From: Tanypteryx hageni | Taxonomy: Eukaryota; Arthropoda; Insecta; Odonata; Petaluridae | Length of the DNA stretch: 64,000 nt | Reading direction: 5' to 3' | NCBI GenBank assembly: GCA_028673005.1 | Contig: CM054117.1 | Location: 2,170,001 to 2,234,000, forward strand | Shown: one piece after another, positions 10,980 through 21,170 of the stretch | Position numbering within the stretch: position 1 is the first letter of the stretch | Layout of the letters: every line of letters begins with the position of its first letter | The notes under the pieces: generated by a model | Told to the model about the DNA's origin: nothing | Seen by the model: the letters and a program-made list of their open reading frames with translations, nothing else | The model's database searches: none | Translations under genes and position numbers: made by a program

Positions 10980-11079
10980 ACATCTCGACGAACACTATTA
11001 CAGTTTGAAGATTGAAGTGTGAAGTTGAAGCAGAAAGTGTTCCCTCTCCTACCCTCCTTTTATTTTTATTTTCGCTATG

Positions 11080-11291
11080 AGTGCATTCCTTCCTATCCCC
11101 AGTGTTAGTGTTGGTGAAGGTGATCTAAGTGTGGTGTATCCTTTAATGGAGTTTAAATTATTATTATTATTTCTTCTCTTTTTCTCTCTCTTTCCTTTTT
11201 GCTTAAAGTGCATCCCTTCTTATTCTCAGTCACCAGTGTTATTGTCGGTGAAATTGATTTAAGTGTGGTGAATCCCTTAATCGAGTTTAAA
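11080..11291 (+). repeat. Tandem duplication of ~85 bp, LINE-associated
   Basis: Segments 11080-11165 and 11207-11291 repeat the order gtgcatt/cccttc..., gtgttagtgttggtgaa/gtgttattgtcggtgaa, ctaagtgtggtg/ttaagtgtggtg, and ggagtttaaat/cgagtttaaac, offset by about 127 bases. They sit between the ORF1 remnant and the inverted LINE tail and are probably duplicated LINE untranslated sequence. Confidence 0.65.
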
Positions 11292-11295
11292 CTGA

Positions 11296-11822
11296 TATAT
11301 CTACATCTACATCTACAAGTTGCCCTGCAATTCACCTAGTTGGTGGGTGGCAGGGGGTGCAATGCAACAAATTTTATATCTACATCTACATTATACCCTG
11401 CAAGTCACCTTTTTGGTGGATGGCAGGGGGTGCAGTGCACAAAGGGTCCATAGTTTTCCTACGTTATCTTTTTCTATTATGGTCTCTTATCGTCCTAGGG
11501 AAAAACGATCCTCTATATCGCTCCGTTCTACAATCGATCTCGCGAATCTTATCCTCACTGTCCTGCCTTCCGAGATACGTCGGGCTTCTGATAAGTCCTA
11601 CTACCTCATTCGCTAGTCCCTCCGACATAAATTTTTCCAGTAGTTTAATTCTAGCCTGCAGCCTACGTTCCTCTAACGATTTCCATTTCAGATTTTCTAT
11701 AAATGATGTTACGCTTTGTTTACTATCGTAATTCCTCTTTACAATTCTAGCTGCCCTGCGCTGAACCTTTTCTGTCTCGTTAGTGAGTCCCTTTCCGTAA
11801 GGATCCCACACATTATATAGGG
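11296..11822 (-). pseudogene. CR1-like LINE RT C-terminus and 3' end
   Basis: The minus frame from about 11811 reads MWDPYGKGLTNETEKVQRRA, then RIVKRNYDSKQSVTSF, LKWKSLEERRLQARI and FFPRTIRDHN. This is the conserved tail of CR1/Jockey-like reverse transcriptases. The 3' end on this strand is a ccctgcca...tgcaggg block followed by a (gtagat)n tail, and it is present twice in tandem (11298-11360 and 11380-11440). The copy is 5'-truncated; catalytic FADD residues are not included. Confidence 0.85.
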
Positions 11823-12540
11823 AGATACTTGTGTATTCCTAAGCGAGATGGATTGTGGCTATTAAAACGCCCACCGCTTCCTCATGGAATCCTAGTGTTA
11901 ATCAAATGCAGATCATTTTATTACATCGTCCCATTGCAAGAGTTGTGGTATGTTTGGCGAGGGGTTAAATATTTTTCCGTATCTGCCGAAATTTACCTCT
12001 ATATTGAAGGAGCAAGGAAATTTTTAAATTCAGTAACTGTTATAGACGAAATAGAGGTAAAATACTACTTACAAGAGCGATTTTCGGTGACAATAATCAA
12101 CCTCTGTCTGCAAATATGCCTCAGCTATATAGAAAATCTGCAAAAATATCCCGAAGGTACGATATATTCTTACGAGCAATATAACCCAAGATGGACAGAC
12201 GAAAGTTCATTATTCGCTTCATTGATTGCTAGTTTATGGGGAAATACATCGTCATCATTAATTCTAAGCAGAAGCATAAAGAGAATTCCGCATTTTATAT
12301 AACCGCCCTGCTTTCGACAACTATTTCGCAGAGGAAGATGGCCTGGGAGGCAGATGCCATTTCTAATTCGCTTTGCGACCGAATAAATAAGTCCGACTCA
12401 CTTAACAGCTCTAAAATTCCCTCGGTCATATTCCAATCCTTCCGTAATCTGCCCCTGCAAACTGATCCCAACTTTGCACGCACGCCACACACCTAATCCC
12501 GCATCATTTCTTATAACGATCTCCAAAAATCCCGAAGAAA
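11823..12540. other. Unassigned open frame region
   Basis: A 157-codon plus-strand frame (11829-12302) has no domain that I recognise and no homology that I can name. It begins inside the LINE flank and is probably non-coding. A minus frame (12295-12492) overlaps the same DNA. No repeat structure was seen. Confidence 0.25.
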
Positions 12541-13455
12541 TCTGAAGCCGGAGGAAGGGGGAGGGGGAGAGAGAGGGAGGGAGAGAGAGAAAAAGAGGTT
12601 AATCTTCATATTTATGAGGTACCATATGGGGCTGCCCGAGAGCAGCGCAAGGAGATCTCCCCTCGACACAACTCCTCCCTCGATTCAATCGCCTCTTATG
12701 TAATGGGGATTGAGAGATTAGGCCGTGGGTTGGGAGAGGGAAGAAGGGGCAGAGAGGTCAGCAGAAAGAGAGAGGGTTCCCGAAGAGAGGGGGAGAGGCG
12801 AGGAAGGGAGCAGAGATATAAAGCGGCCATCTCCAAAAGGCCCGCTCTCTCCTCCACACGCAATCATGCACAAAGCCAATTGCAAATCCCACTCCGCCCC
12901 AACTCCTCTTTTGTGTCTTCTCCTCAAATCCTTTTCATTTTTTATATTTCAATGCTTCCGTTTCAACGGACATTTTTTCCACCTCTCGCTGTCTTCCTTC
13001 TCGCTCCGTCGAATAACATTTGCAGTCATTCCACTCCGTCCCACTCCCAAACCGCCTTAATCCCACCATCTCTTACCCTGCATCGGCGACTCCTCGTACA
13101 CTCGCACATATTTGCTTCTGAAAAAATTGTGGAGATGATATACAAACGCACGCACGCGCCCCTTCTCTTTACCTCTGTCTCTTTAATATAATGCTATTCC
13201 TTATAGCCATTAGTTATTACAGTAGCTATTTCACAGTCTCGTGTTTTTCCGTCCTTTCTGTTATCTCCACATGGAGAAAGAGCGACAGAGGAGGAAGGAT
13301 GAGGGAGGGAGAGCGAGGAGGGAAAAATGGAAAGAGATAGGAGTGAGAGAGAGGGAAAGAGAGAGAGAGGGGGGACAGGGAGACAGAGGGGAAATGGAGC
13401 AGAACAGAGAAGGGGTGAGGGGAGGGAAAGAGGTGGAGGCTTAGAGAGGGAGCGG
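12541..13455. repeat. Purine-rich (GA/GGA) low-complexity blocks
   Basis: Two imperfect G/A-rich blocks (12545-12820 and 13262-13455) flank a mixed C/T-rich segment (12840-13190). The open frames on both strands here (for example 12703-13191 and 13194-13475) are low-complexity translations of these tracts and are not proposed as genes. Confidence 0.8.
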
Positions 13456-13561
13456 AAGTTGGACTGGGCGTCCACTTGGTGAGACTAAGACTCCCTTGAA
13501 CCGATTGTGGAGGGTTAGTATTAATATTTCGGTGAGTGATATTTAGATAGGCAGCCGCTTC

Positions 13562-14136
13562 TTAACCCTAGAATGGTAACGCTATTTTTAGGCCCTTATT
13601 GGTAACGCTGCGTCAGTTTGACTCACATAAACTGGGAATAAGGAAATATCATTAAAACTGTTTTAAAATTATTTTTGTTAACGTCAAAATGTAGTAAATG
13701 TTAGAAATGTGTAAATTAACAATTAGGGCACGATTTTTTTGGTGTTTGCCACATATAGGCTTCTTTCAGAGAGTGGAGATTTCCATCTCTTGGCATAATG
13801 GCACAAATAATATTTTTGATATCTGTCCCTTAATATGTTTCAAGAACCATTTTTTCCTCTCCTGAGGCTTTGCAAATCATAGCTTTCAGGTCATTACCTA
13901 AGTTTGTCGAACTGCGTCTGTTTTTTGCCATTGACACGTCAGTCGCTTGTGCAACTCTTGCATAAATTGTAGCAGGGAACAGTGACCGGAGATAAATAAC
14001 GTAATGACATCACATATACAACTAACTAGAGGAAGCACTGTTAAGAGATGGGGGTGTGTTTAAACACGAACAGTGTTAGACTCATCTTTCGGAAATGTGT
14101 ACGTCAGATTGACTCACGTAACCATTTCAGGGTTAA
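13562..14136. mobile_element. piggyBac-like MITE with TTAA target sites
   Basis: TTAA at 13562-13565 precedes CCCTAGAATGGTAACG, and the right end (…CGTAACCATTTCAGGG) is followed by TTAA at 14133-14136. The terminal repeats match as CCCTAGAATGGTAACG and CCCTGAAATGGTTACG. The motif 'cagtttgactcac' inside the left end recurs as 'cagattgactcac' near the right end, giving extended inverted symmetry. The interior (about 567 bp) has no full transposase. A 36-codon minus-strand stretch (VAQATDVSMAKNRRSS...) may be residual coding sequence. Confidence 0.85.
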
Positions 14137-14544
14137 ATAAATATCAATTTCGCAATACTCCGCAAAAAGTTGTGCATTTGTTGAAATCATGTGCTCTTTG
14201 TAACAATATCAGCTTAAATTGCAACATTAGTAAACTTACGTTTGGTAGAGTGGTTTTTAGCGTGACTGCCTCTCAAGTCAAATGTTGCGATTTCTAAATT
14301 TACCGTTGGAATAGCTGTATGTAAAAGGTCGTTAAGAGCTCATTATGTGTTAGTTTCAATGTTCAAATAAATACACATGCATCATTTTATCAAGGAAAAG
14401 TAAATTCAGCGCCTGCAGATAACTCTGTTTCCCGTTCTTCTTAACCATTGGTAAACAAGATAAAAATGTATATTCCATAAATGAAATACACAAAGAGATT
14501 TCAAAGGCGTTCTTTATGGGAAATATGTATGAATCATTATCAAA

Positions 14545-14835
14545 AGATTGGGCGATTCTCGAAATTTTATCCCCGAAACTATAACTCGTAATTATGTGGC
14601 CTCATGGGATTTTTTGTGGTAAACGTTCTCCTCTATTCGAATGATTTTTTTAATCCATGCCTCACAGATCATATAAGAGAATGAGAGAGAAATATGTGGA
14701 TTTTAAAATATTTGTTTGCCGAGAGAATCGTCGTATCGACCGATGTAAACAAAATATGCGATGTATTGCTCGGGAGTTTCTCGAATTTTCATCTCCGAAA
14801 CTGCCGTAATTATATGCTCCCGCGGACTTTAATAT
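14545..14835 (+). repeat. Two copies of a ~80-100-bp dispersed repeat
   Basis: gggcgattctcgaaatttta...ccgaaactataactcgtaat...gtggcctcatgggatttttt (14545-14620) and gggagtttctcgaattttca...cgtaattatatgctcccgcg (14770-14830) are diverged copies of the same sequence. A third copy lies inverted at 21055-21170. Function and family are unknown. Confidence 0.6.
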
Positions 14836-15052
14836 GAATGTTTTTAATCGAATTCGCCTTCATTATCGAAATTTAAGTAGTCAATTAAAAATTGATGTCT
14901 ACTCATTTGTTTTAAGATTAAAAAATATATGTGAAACATTTTTGAAAATACCTTTTATATTAACTGAAAACGAGAGAATAAATTTCAGATTCCTTCAACA
15001 CAGTATAAATCATATTCGACAAAACTTGTTCACATAGACTTTATGTCGCATT

Positions 15053-15440
15053 TTAACCCTTCGTTAATTCCGACGCTTGACTATTACGCGGTTACTTCCG
15101 ACGGGTCTACAGGACCCATATATTTTATTATGTTTTTTCTTATGAAATAAGTTAATAAAATAAAAAAGGTAATGTATATCTCAAAACTGTTTATTTTTTA
15201 AGGAGAAAAACAAGTTATGTCTTTGAATAGCACGATGGGCATGTTTTTATGGCACATTAGTTACATATTGGTATTTTGCATATATTGCAATAAAGGCTTG
15301 TCTTTCTGCCCTTACTGCTTGGACATAAAGCGCAACTTTTTCTTTTTGATCGAGCTAGAGGAAGCTCAGACGTTGCCAGCTGTCAGATTTCGTAGTTTGC
15401 AGGGAATCTTTTCACTCAAAATTCTGCGCTGAGATTAGGG
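15053..15440 (-). mobile_element. piggyBac 3' end with Cys-rich C-terminus
   Basis: TTAA at 15053-15056 is followed by CCCTTCGTTAATTCCGACG and a GGGTC..GACCC palindrome, a piggyBac-type terminus. Inside it, the minus strand encodes the cysteine-rich C-terminal domain of a piggyBac transposase: RKSCALCPSSKGRKTSLYC, then NICKIPIC, one stop, and CAIKTCPSCYSKT ending at a TAA (15215-15217). This domain binds the element ends. Only the C-terminal ~60 codons remain; the upstream part is lost or unrecognisable. The plus-strand frame at 15217-15432 is its shadow. Confidence 0.75.
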
Positions 15441-15953
15441 CAGATAAATCAACTTGTTTTATGAAATCACTGCACCTTATTTTGCATCCTTGAGAAAATC
15501 GGTGTATCATTATACTGTTTACAGTTGAAATATCCAGAATACAGTAAAAATATTCCATAGACCAGTGCCTACTTACTCGAGAGATCGAATACTGGGCACA
15601 CTTTTTATCCAACACCGGATTTTGTACCATTATAAAATTATTTCTGGTTTTTTATTTTCTTCCAGTTTTACGGTATCATCATGGTACATTCTAGACATTA
15701 ATATAACAGCTTTGCTCTTTTTGGGGACATATGAATCGATAGCAATAAACGATAGCTGATATTTCTTCTATCTGCATCAATATGAGCTGCCTCGTATTCG
15801 CTTTTTTTTTAAGAATAAAGCAAAAACAAAGATGACAGTGGCTGATAAACATTTCAAAGTATGTATGGTAAAAAGGTAAATTATAAAATACGAAGTATTT
15901 AAACAAGTTACATCGAAACGTAAAAAAGAAATACATTTCACAAATGCGCAAGT

Positions 15954-16124
15954 ATGTATGTATGTATGTATGTATGTATGTATGTATGTATGTATGTATG
16001 TGTGTATGTGTGTATGTGTGTATGTGTGTAAGTGTGTATGTGTGTATGCGTGCGTGCGTGCTTGCGTGCGTGCGTGCGTGCGTGTGTGTGTATGTATGTA
16101 TGTGTGTATGTCTGTATGTATGTA

Positions 16125-16167
<43 letters not shown>

Positions 16168-16170
16168 GTG

Positions 16171-16205
<35 letters not shown>

Positions 16206-16300
16206 ATGCATGCATGTATGTATGTATGTATGTATGTATGTATGTATGTATGTATGTATGTATGTATGTATGTATGTATGTATGTATGTATGCATGTATC
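15954..16300. repeat. Compound microsatellite (ATGT/TGTA, TG, TGCG)
   Basis: A 350-bp array of tetranucleotide ATGT interleaved with TG, TGCG and GTGT runs, ending in a pure ATGT stretch at 16211-16290. Long frames on both strands here (repeats of MYVC or HTYI) are artefacts of the period-4 repeat. Confidence 0.97.
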
Positions 16301-16569
16301 TCACAGTTACCACATTCTAGGAATTAAACGCCGGGACATAAGGCTTTTAAGAAAACAAACCGAATAGCTGGAACAATATGCAATAGCTTTACACGTAATA
16401 ACTAAAAAGTTCCGCGCAGTACGAAAATTAATTCAAATTGGTACACAACGCAGTAACTAAAACGAGTAAACGGGAAGCGCTTTATAGGACTACATGTGTA
16501 TGATTAATTTCGAAAGTGTTTTTTATCGTATAGGTACAAAAGGCTCCAAAAAGGTGTTCTTATGCTCGT

Positions 16570-17045
16570 TTAACAGGACATCTAACGCAGAAGCAACTAT
16601 CAAATCTTATGGCGATTAATCAATTAGTCAGAGAGCCAACCCGATCGGACAGAAAACTACTTTTAATAGCAAACAATGTCCCAGAATAGAAAAGTAACCA
16701 TTAAGGATAGAATAAGTGAACATCTGGCCGTGTAAACAGAGTGTAAGTTAATACACAGGAGGCATCCTAAGCCTCAATGATAGTTTAACATATTTGCCAA
16801 GGCAGACTTTCCAAGTTTCAGGTCGCGTCTAGGAGAAGTATTATTTAGAATCCGTGATATGACCAAACTGTCATTTGCTGAGTCCTCATGGACAATGTTC
16901 ACGGATGAATGCTAGAGAGTATCGATATGTACATTCCAATTGAATTGAAGGTCGACATTAAAGAGCCACGTTGGTTGAATAAAGAAGTGAAAATTGCACT
17001 TAGGCGTCAGGGAATAAGGCATGCAAAATTGTAAAACGCCGTTTA
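16570..17045 (+). pseudogene. LINE endonuclease-to-RT linker fragment
   Basis: Reading frames here carry the C-terminal part of a LINE endonuclease: AINQLVREPTRSDRKLLLIA followed by NNVPE, then KVTIKDRISEHLAV, where the usual SDH reads SEH after frameshifts. They continue into the linker FNIFAKADFPSFRSRLGEVL, ESSWTMFTDEC and KEPRWLNKEVKIALRR, the typical stretch before reverse transcriptase. The fragment is unrelated by sequence to the copy at 6220-7590 and has several stops. It ends where an unassigned frame begins at 17053. Confidence 0.72.
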
Positions 17046-17052
17046 CAGTAGG

Positions 17053-17697
17053 TTGCGTCGTACAGTGTGTCATTTGGCCAATCTAGCCAGCAAAACCCCA
17101 TTTCTGAGTTGTGACTGTTTACATCTTTTTTCAAATGAATTTATTCGTAAGATCCCCGAGCACATTGCTGATAACTCAATTATCATGTTGGCAATTCTGA
17201 ATAAATTTTACAGCCGAGCTTACTCTTACATTCGCGCGCGCTTCTAGCAGTCGTACCTTACGTACTACACGTTTAAACTTAGAAGAAATAAGTTTTTTCA
17301 AAATCTGTCAAATGGAGCACTTAGAGTCAGGTATTTAATTTTATTTCGTATAGTATTTTTAAATTTCAATAACTGCGACAAAGTGAGGCAGGCAAGTGAA
17401 TTGCTTCACAATGAAAATTTTTTGAGATGCTGCGCCTTTCACGAGGTTAACAAAAAATCACCATGTGATGCCACAGAAAAGTGTTTATTGTTGTGTTATA
17501 GATATATTACAGTTTCCAAATCTAATAATCATTTGGTGCGGAAATATGTGAAACTAAGAGTTATTTCATTTTTCATTGGCTTAGCGCTCGATTACGAGGA
17601 AAGGTGTATCGAGGTCTGGAAGCGTAATGATAAAAAGATGTGGAGTAGTAACATATTTAATTATATTGTAAATATGCTTGGAATAGAAAATTCTTGA
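17053..17697 (+). CDS. Unassigned ORF fragment, one internal stop
   Basis: A single frame of about 214 codons is broken by one TAG (17245-17247). The first part reads SNEFIRKIPEHIADNSIIML followed by a YSRAYSYIR segment. The second reads RQASELLHNENFLRCCAFHE, CLLLCYRYITVSKSNNHLVR and WKRNDKKMWSSNIFNYIVNM. Several cysteines and aromatic residues give it a plausibly real composition, but I do not recognise a domain. It lies between a LINE fragment and the YqaJ-like exon and could be part of either the ISL2EU element or another transposon. No function is proposed. Confidence 0.35.
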
Positions 17698-17739
17698 GAA
17701 GTTATTATTAGCATTTTATACATATAATTTTATAGCCTA

Positions 17740-18735
17740 GAAAAGTCTGATAGGTTCCAGCCTTACTATATCTTTATTTTCTTCAGGTGGATGTAAACAT
17801 GCCTTAGCTTTTCTCATGTGGGTGCACCGTAGAAGTGAAGAACCTTCACCCAAAGAAGTAGCATGCTACTGGGCAAAACCCACCTTGGCAACTATAGGTT
17901 CATCAATTAAATTCTTTCAAGTGTGATTTACATGCAATAAAGAATCAAAGACCAAAATCATTGCCAGACTGCAGTAATTTTTTGCAAGCCATCATTGAGC
18001 ATGGCAGATGCAAGAAAATTGACAGTCAGGTTGCTAGGCAAAACTATAAAGTAAATGAACTTCATCAACTTTCCATCATTCAAATTGATATTGAGTATAA
18101 TACGGTGAAACCGAACATGGAATTCACAGAATTTGCATAGAGTAAAATGACAGAGAAATTATGTGTCATGGCAGAAGTGGATACAAGATGATAACACTCC
18201 TCTACCTGGTGGCATGATCTACGGTATAGAAGAGTCACTGTCTCTAATTCGTATGAAGTTGTCCAATGTCACACCAAAGAATGAAGTTTAATGAACACTA
18301 TTTTAGATGGAATAAAAGTGAAGGCAATGAAAACGGGTGTAATGTTGGAAAAGGAAGTTTTAAAAACAGTAGAAAAATTAATATCAGCAAAAATAAAGCC
18401 TTGCGGGTTAATTTTAATGAAATGCTTCTCCAGATAGTTTGGGAGATAATATCGTGGTGTAAATTAAATGTCCAAGAAGTGACAAGGCATTTGAAAAATA
18501 CATAAAAAGTAATGAGTTATGCTGTAAATATAAAGCCCAGATCCATCTGCAGATGTTAGCAGCAGATAAACCCAAAGGTCTATTTTGCCATGCACATGCT
18601 GATTTTGAATGTAGCAAAAATGTTAAACTTTTGTGGATTTCCTTTGGCAAGAACTTTATTTTTGAAATGATTCACAAGGCAGATTTGTTCTGGAAAAGTG
18701 CTATATTGCCAAAATTACTGAATATAGTTGTCTAG
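17740..18735 (+). pseudogene. SWIM zinc finger plus YqaJ-like nuclease
   Basis: After a 3' splice-like tract (tttattttcttcag, about 17780-17793) the frame reads GCKHALAFLMWVHRRSEEPS, the C-x-H half of a SWIM finger, then ACYWAKPTLATIGSSIKFF. Next come SLPDCSNFLQAIIEHG and ELHQLSIIQID. After frameshifts, WWHDLRYRRVTVSNSYEVVQ leads into a YqaJ-type PD-(D/E)xK nuclease: MLEKEVLKTVEK, PDSLGDNIVV (Pro-Asp at 18430-18435), IKCPRSDKAFEKYIK, and KYKAQIHLQMLAADKPKGLF to FWKSAILPKLLNIVV. The Glu of the E-x-K motif is replaced by a TAA at 18460-18462, so the enzyme is dead. This protein type accompanies ISL2EU transposases, and the convergent transposase remnant at 19250-20720 supports that reading. The upstream half of the SWIM finger was not located. 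Confidence 0.85.
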
Positions 18736-19249
18736 TATGTACCTTACATTTATTACTGATATTTTTTTACATGATTGTGCATTTGAGTTGATGCTTTTGC
18801 AAAAAACATTATTTATAAAATTAAAGAATATTTTTATTTACGTTGTTAATCCCATTATTTTTTCAGATATATAATTTTGCATAGTTCCTTAGGCAATGTT
18901 TTATTTTAAAGAAATACATGATGCACAATCTTAATGAAATTGTAGACATTTACTCTCTCATTGACAGATGTAACAACTTCCCCACAGTCTAGCTCAAAAA
19001 AATCCCCTCTGCTAAAAAATAACGATTTCAATAGAACATTTATAGATTCACTTTTATTTAAGGATTGTCTTCAACAACGTTATAGGATTTTAAAACTAAA
19101 CTAGTAAATCAAATGCATATATTATTTAACTTTTTTATTTCACCTAAAAAAATTAATAAGAATTAATCATGTAATTGAATTTATTTTATGTTTCTATTGT
19201 TTTGCAATTGAGTTTTGAAGATTTATCAGTCCACACAAAACAGTTATTA
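18736..19249. other. AT-rich gap between convergent ORFs
   Basis: This lies between the 3' ends of the YqaJ-like and transposase pseudogenes and contains no frame of note. It probably holds both 3' untranslated regions. Confidence 0.5.
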
Positions 19250-20720
19250 TTTCATCAGTGAATTGTACCAGACTGTGTCAATCACTGCATGAGGCTTTAG
19301 AAACTCAAACTCTCTAAGTCTTTGAATAACCCTCTCAAAGTGAATCCAAAGACTAGCCATCTCTTTGTTTCCATGACACCAGTTTTTTATTGTTTCTCTT
19401 GCAGGAATACACTTGGAGGTCTTACCAAAGTGCAGCCTTTATCAGCCAACATGGGACTTATACGTTTGAATCCTCTATTTGCCATTACAGCAGAACTTGC
19501 TGGCACTACCTCTAAATATCCACAATGTTGAAATAAAATTGTATCTCAAGTCCTCCCTCCAAAACTCTTAGAAATAAAAGTAATCAATCTTCCTGGGATT
19601 GAAGACATCATATATTTTAATGTATTACAGGTCTTGTAGTTCGACCATGTCAATGCCTGGTGCACTGGATTGGAGGGTTTCTGGATTTCAATTTCTAGGC
19701 AATCAATAATGCTTTGAACATTATGGTAAGCATACTAAAATCATATTGGGAGGCATTTTTTTATAGAATTAGGTTGTGGCCAATAAATTAACTTCTTAAA
19801 ATAATGGGATAATGCATAAATTGTTTTCTTGAATATTTGGCATGCATAGGAATTAGACATACCAACTGTCTGCCTAGCCTTTCAAAAGAATTATTTGATT
19901 TTATTTACATTAATGATAAATTTAAATTCTTTTCAGGGAGATTAATTTCTTTCAATACAAAATGCCACTCCTTAGGAGTACCCAGGTACATTTTTGGGTT
20001 TTGAACTATACACATAGTAGTGACCTTTATACACAAGATTTTATTCAACTTATTTACCTCTTCAGGTTCAGATGACGAATCTTCAGACTCCAAGGGACAA
20101 AAGACAGAAGTGCATTCAGACAAACTGCAAATTTCATGAACAAAAAGGGGCATTTTCATTGGTGATACAGATGCATCAGCATAATTTTTTACTTTGATTG
20201 GTGAGACAGCATTTTCTGACAAAGGCACCTTTAAATTGCATTGAACTCTTTTGCTTCGATAGAGTGGTTTTATTGCCACTTGAACACTAATTTTGTGTCT
20301 ATTATTAATACATGGACTGCTTTTAGATGTTGATGGTAATGACTCCAAGTCATCAGACACCATTTTTCTGTTCATTTCAGCTAATTCCATTTCATCTGAA
20401 TTAATAAAAAGAGTACTATTAAGAGCAAAAACTGAACACCCATGATTTGTCTGAGAATGATTATTCATTGAAGAGGTAAAAATTTATAATAATCTTGATC
20501 CGTTTCTTACTAATGCCAATAGTCACAGACAAGGCTTCTGCAACTAACTCTTTTCTTTGGTGTTCCAAAATGCATTGCCTATCCATTTGGCAATAAAATA
20601 TATGTGGAACCACTCCTTTCTTCACTCAAAGATTCACACTGCCTCCCATCAATTTAAACTGCAAGAAATTTTCAATATCTTCTCCCATCTGAAATAGGTA
20701 TTACAGTCAAGAGTAATTTA
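19250..20720 (-). pseudogene. ISL2EU-type THAP/DDE_Tnp_4 transposase
   Basis: On the minus strand, a weak THAP remnant (KKGVVPHIF, about 20600-20630) precedes an open frame of 187 codons (20468-19905). That frame is rich in Ser/Glu and ends NPKMYLGTPKEWHF. Past a stop come an HTH (RQFGMSNSYACQIFKKTIYA), LIYWPQPNSIKKCLP and IIDCLEIEIQKPSNP (first catalytic Asp, about 19690-19711). Then follow WSNYKTCNTLKYM, ITFISKSFGGRT and VMANRGFKRISPMLADKGCT. The second catalytic position reads Asn (normally ADRGF), and stops follow FGGRT and FLQEKQ. The third acidic residue lies in the decayed tail near 19300. The enzyme would cut and paste the element; this copy cannot. It converges on the YqaJ-like gene. 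Confidence 0.88.
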
Positions 20721-20879
20721 TAGGATAACTTCTTAAACTAATTAAGTATTATCTATATCTTCTTATAGTTATGAAAATACATTTTAAAAGCAATATTTTA
20801 AGAGTAAGTTAGATTGCTACTTTCGTGTTGACTAAAATTTAGCTACGATGTTTTGATGCATTTTAAGTATACTACAAAA

Positions 20880-20985
20880 TCAGGGTACGGAACGAGCCCA
20901 GGTGGCAAAAGTTGAAGCCGGGACCTCAGCATAGAATGCCACCGCTCTAGCCATTCCAATACCACAACCCCCAGTGCGTGTGCGT
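20880..20985 (-). repeat. tRNA-like SINE copy
   Basis: On the minus strand, a tRNA-like stretch has an A-box-like TGGCTAGAGCGGTGG and a B-box-like GGTCCCGGCTTCAAC, separated by gcattctatgctga. The same layout occurs at 49545-49630 (minus) with high similarity, which indicates a SINE family rather than a functional tRNA. It cannot fold as a complete cloverleaf as read. Confidence 0.6.
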
Positions 20986-21054
20986 GCGTGGGTGTGTGTG
21001 CTTTTGTGTGTATTCATTGCAAAGGAGCATATAAATAGCTCATCAACATTCTGA

Positions 21055-21170
21055 CTGAGGACATAATTTGCCACAAAAAAGTCCACGAGAGCATATAATT
21101 ACGACTCATAATTTTGGAGATATAGTTTCAAAAACCGCCCAACTCTTCGATACCGTTTTATACGTATTTC
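21055..21170 (-). repeat. Third copy of dispersed ~100-bp repeat
   Basis: The reverse complement (gggcggtttttgaaactata, then cgtaattatatgctctcgtg and gacttttttgtgg) matches the repeats at 14545-14620 and 14770-14830. It lies adjacent to the SINE at 20880-20985. Confidence 0.6.

Noticed and set aside
11829..12302. 157-codon plus frame
   Set aside because: Not listed as a gene: it starts within LINE flanking sequence, shows no domain, and chance open frames of this size occur in AT-rich DNA.
12703..13475. Frames of 90-160 codons on both strands
   Set aside because: Same artefact of GA/CT-rich composition; no conserved motif.
15691..16367. Overlapping frames of 89-178 codons on both strands rich in HTYI or MYVC
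   Set aside because: They are translations of the ATGT/TG/TGCG microsatellite and are open in all frames because of its period.
20880..20985. tRNA gene
   Set aside because: A and B boxes are present, but no complete cloverleaf or acceptor stem could be formed and a second copy exists, so a SINE is preferred.
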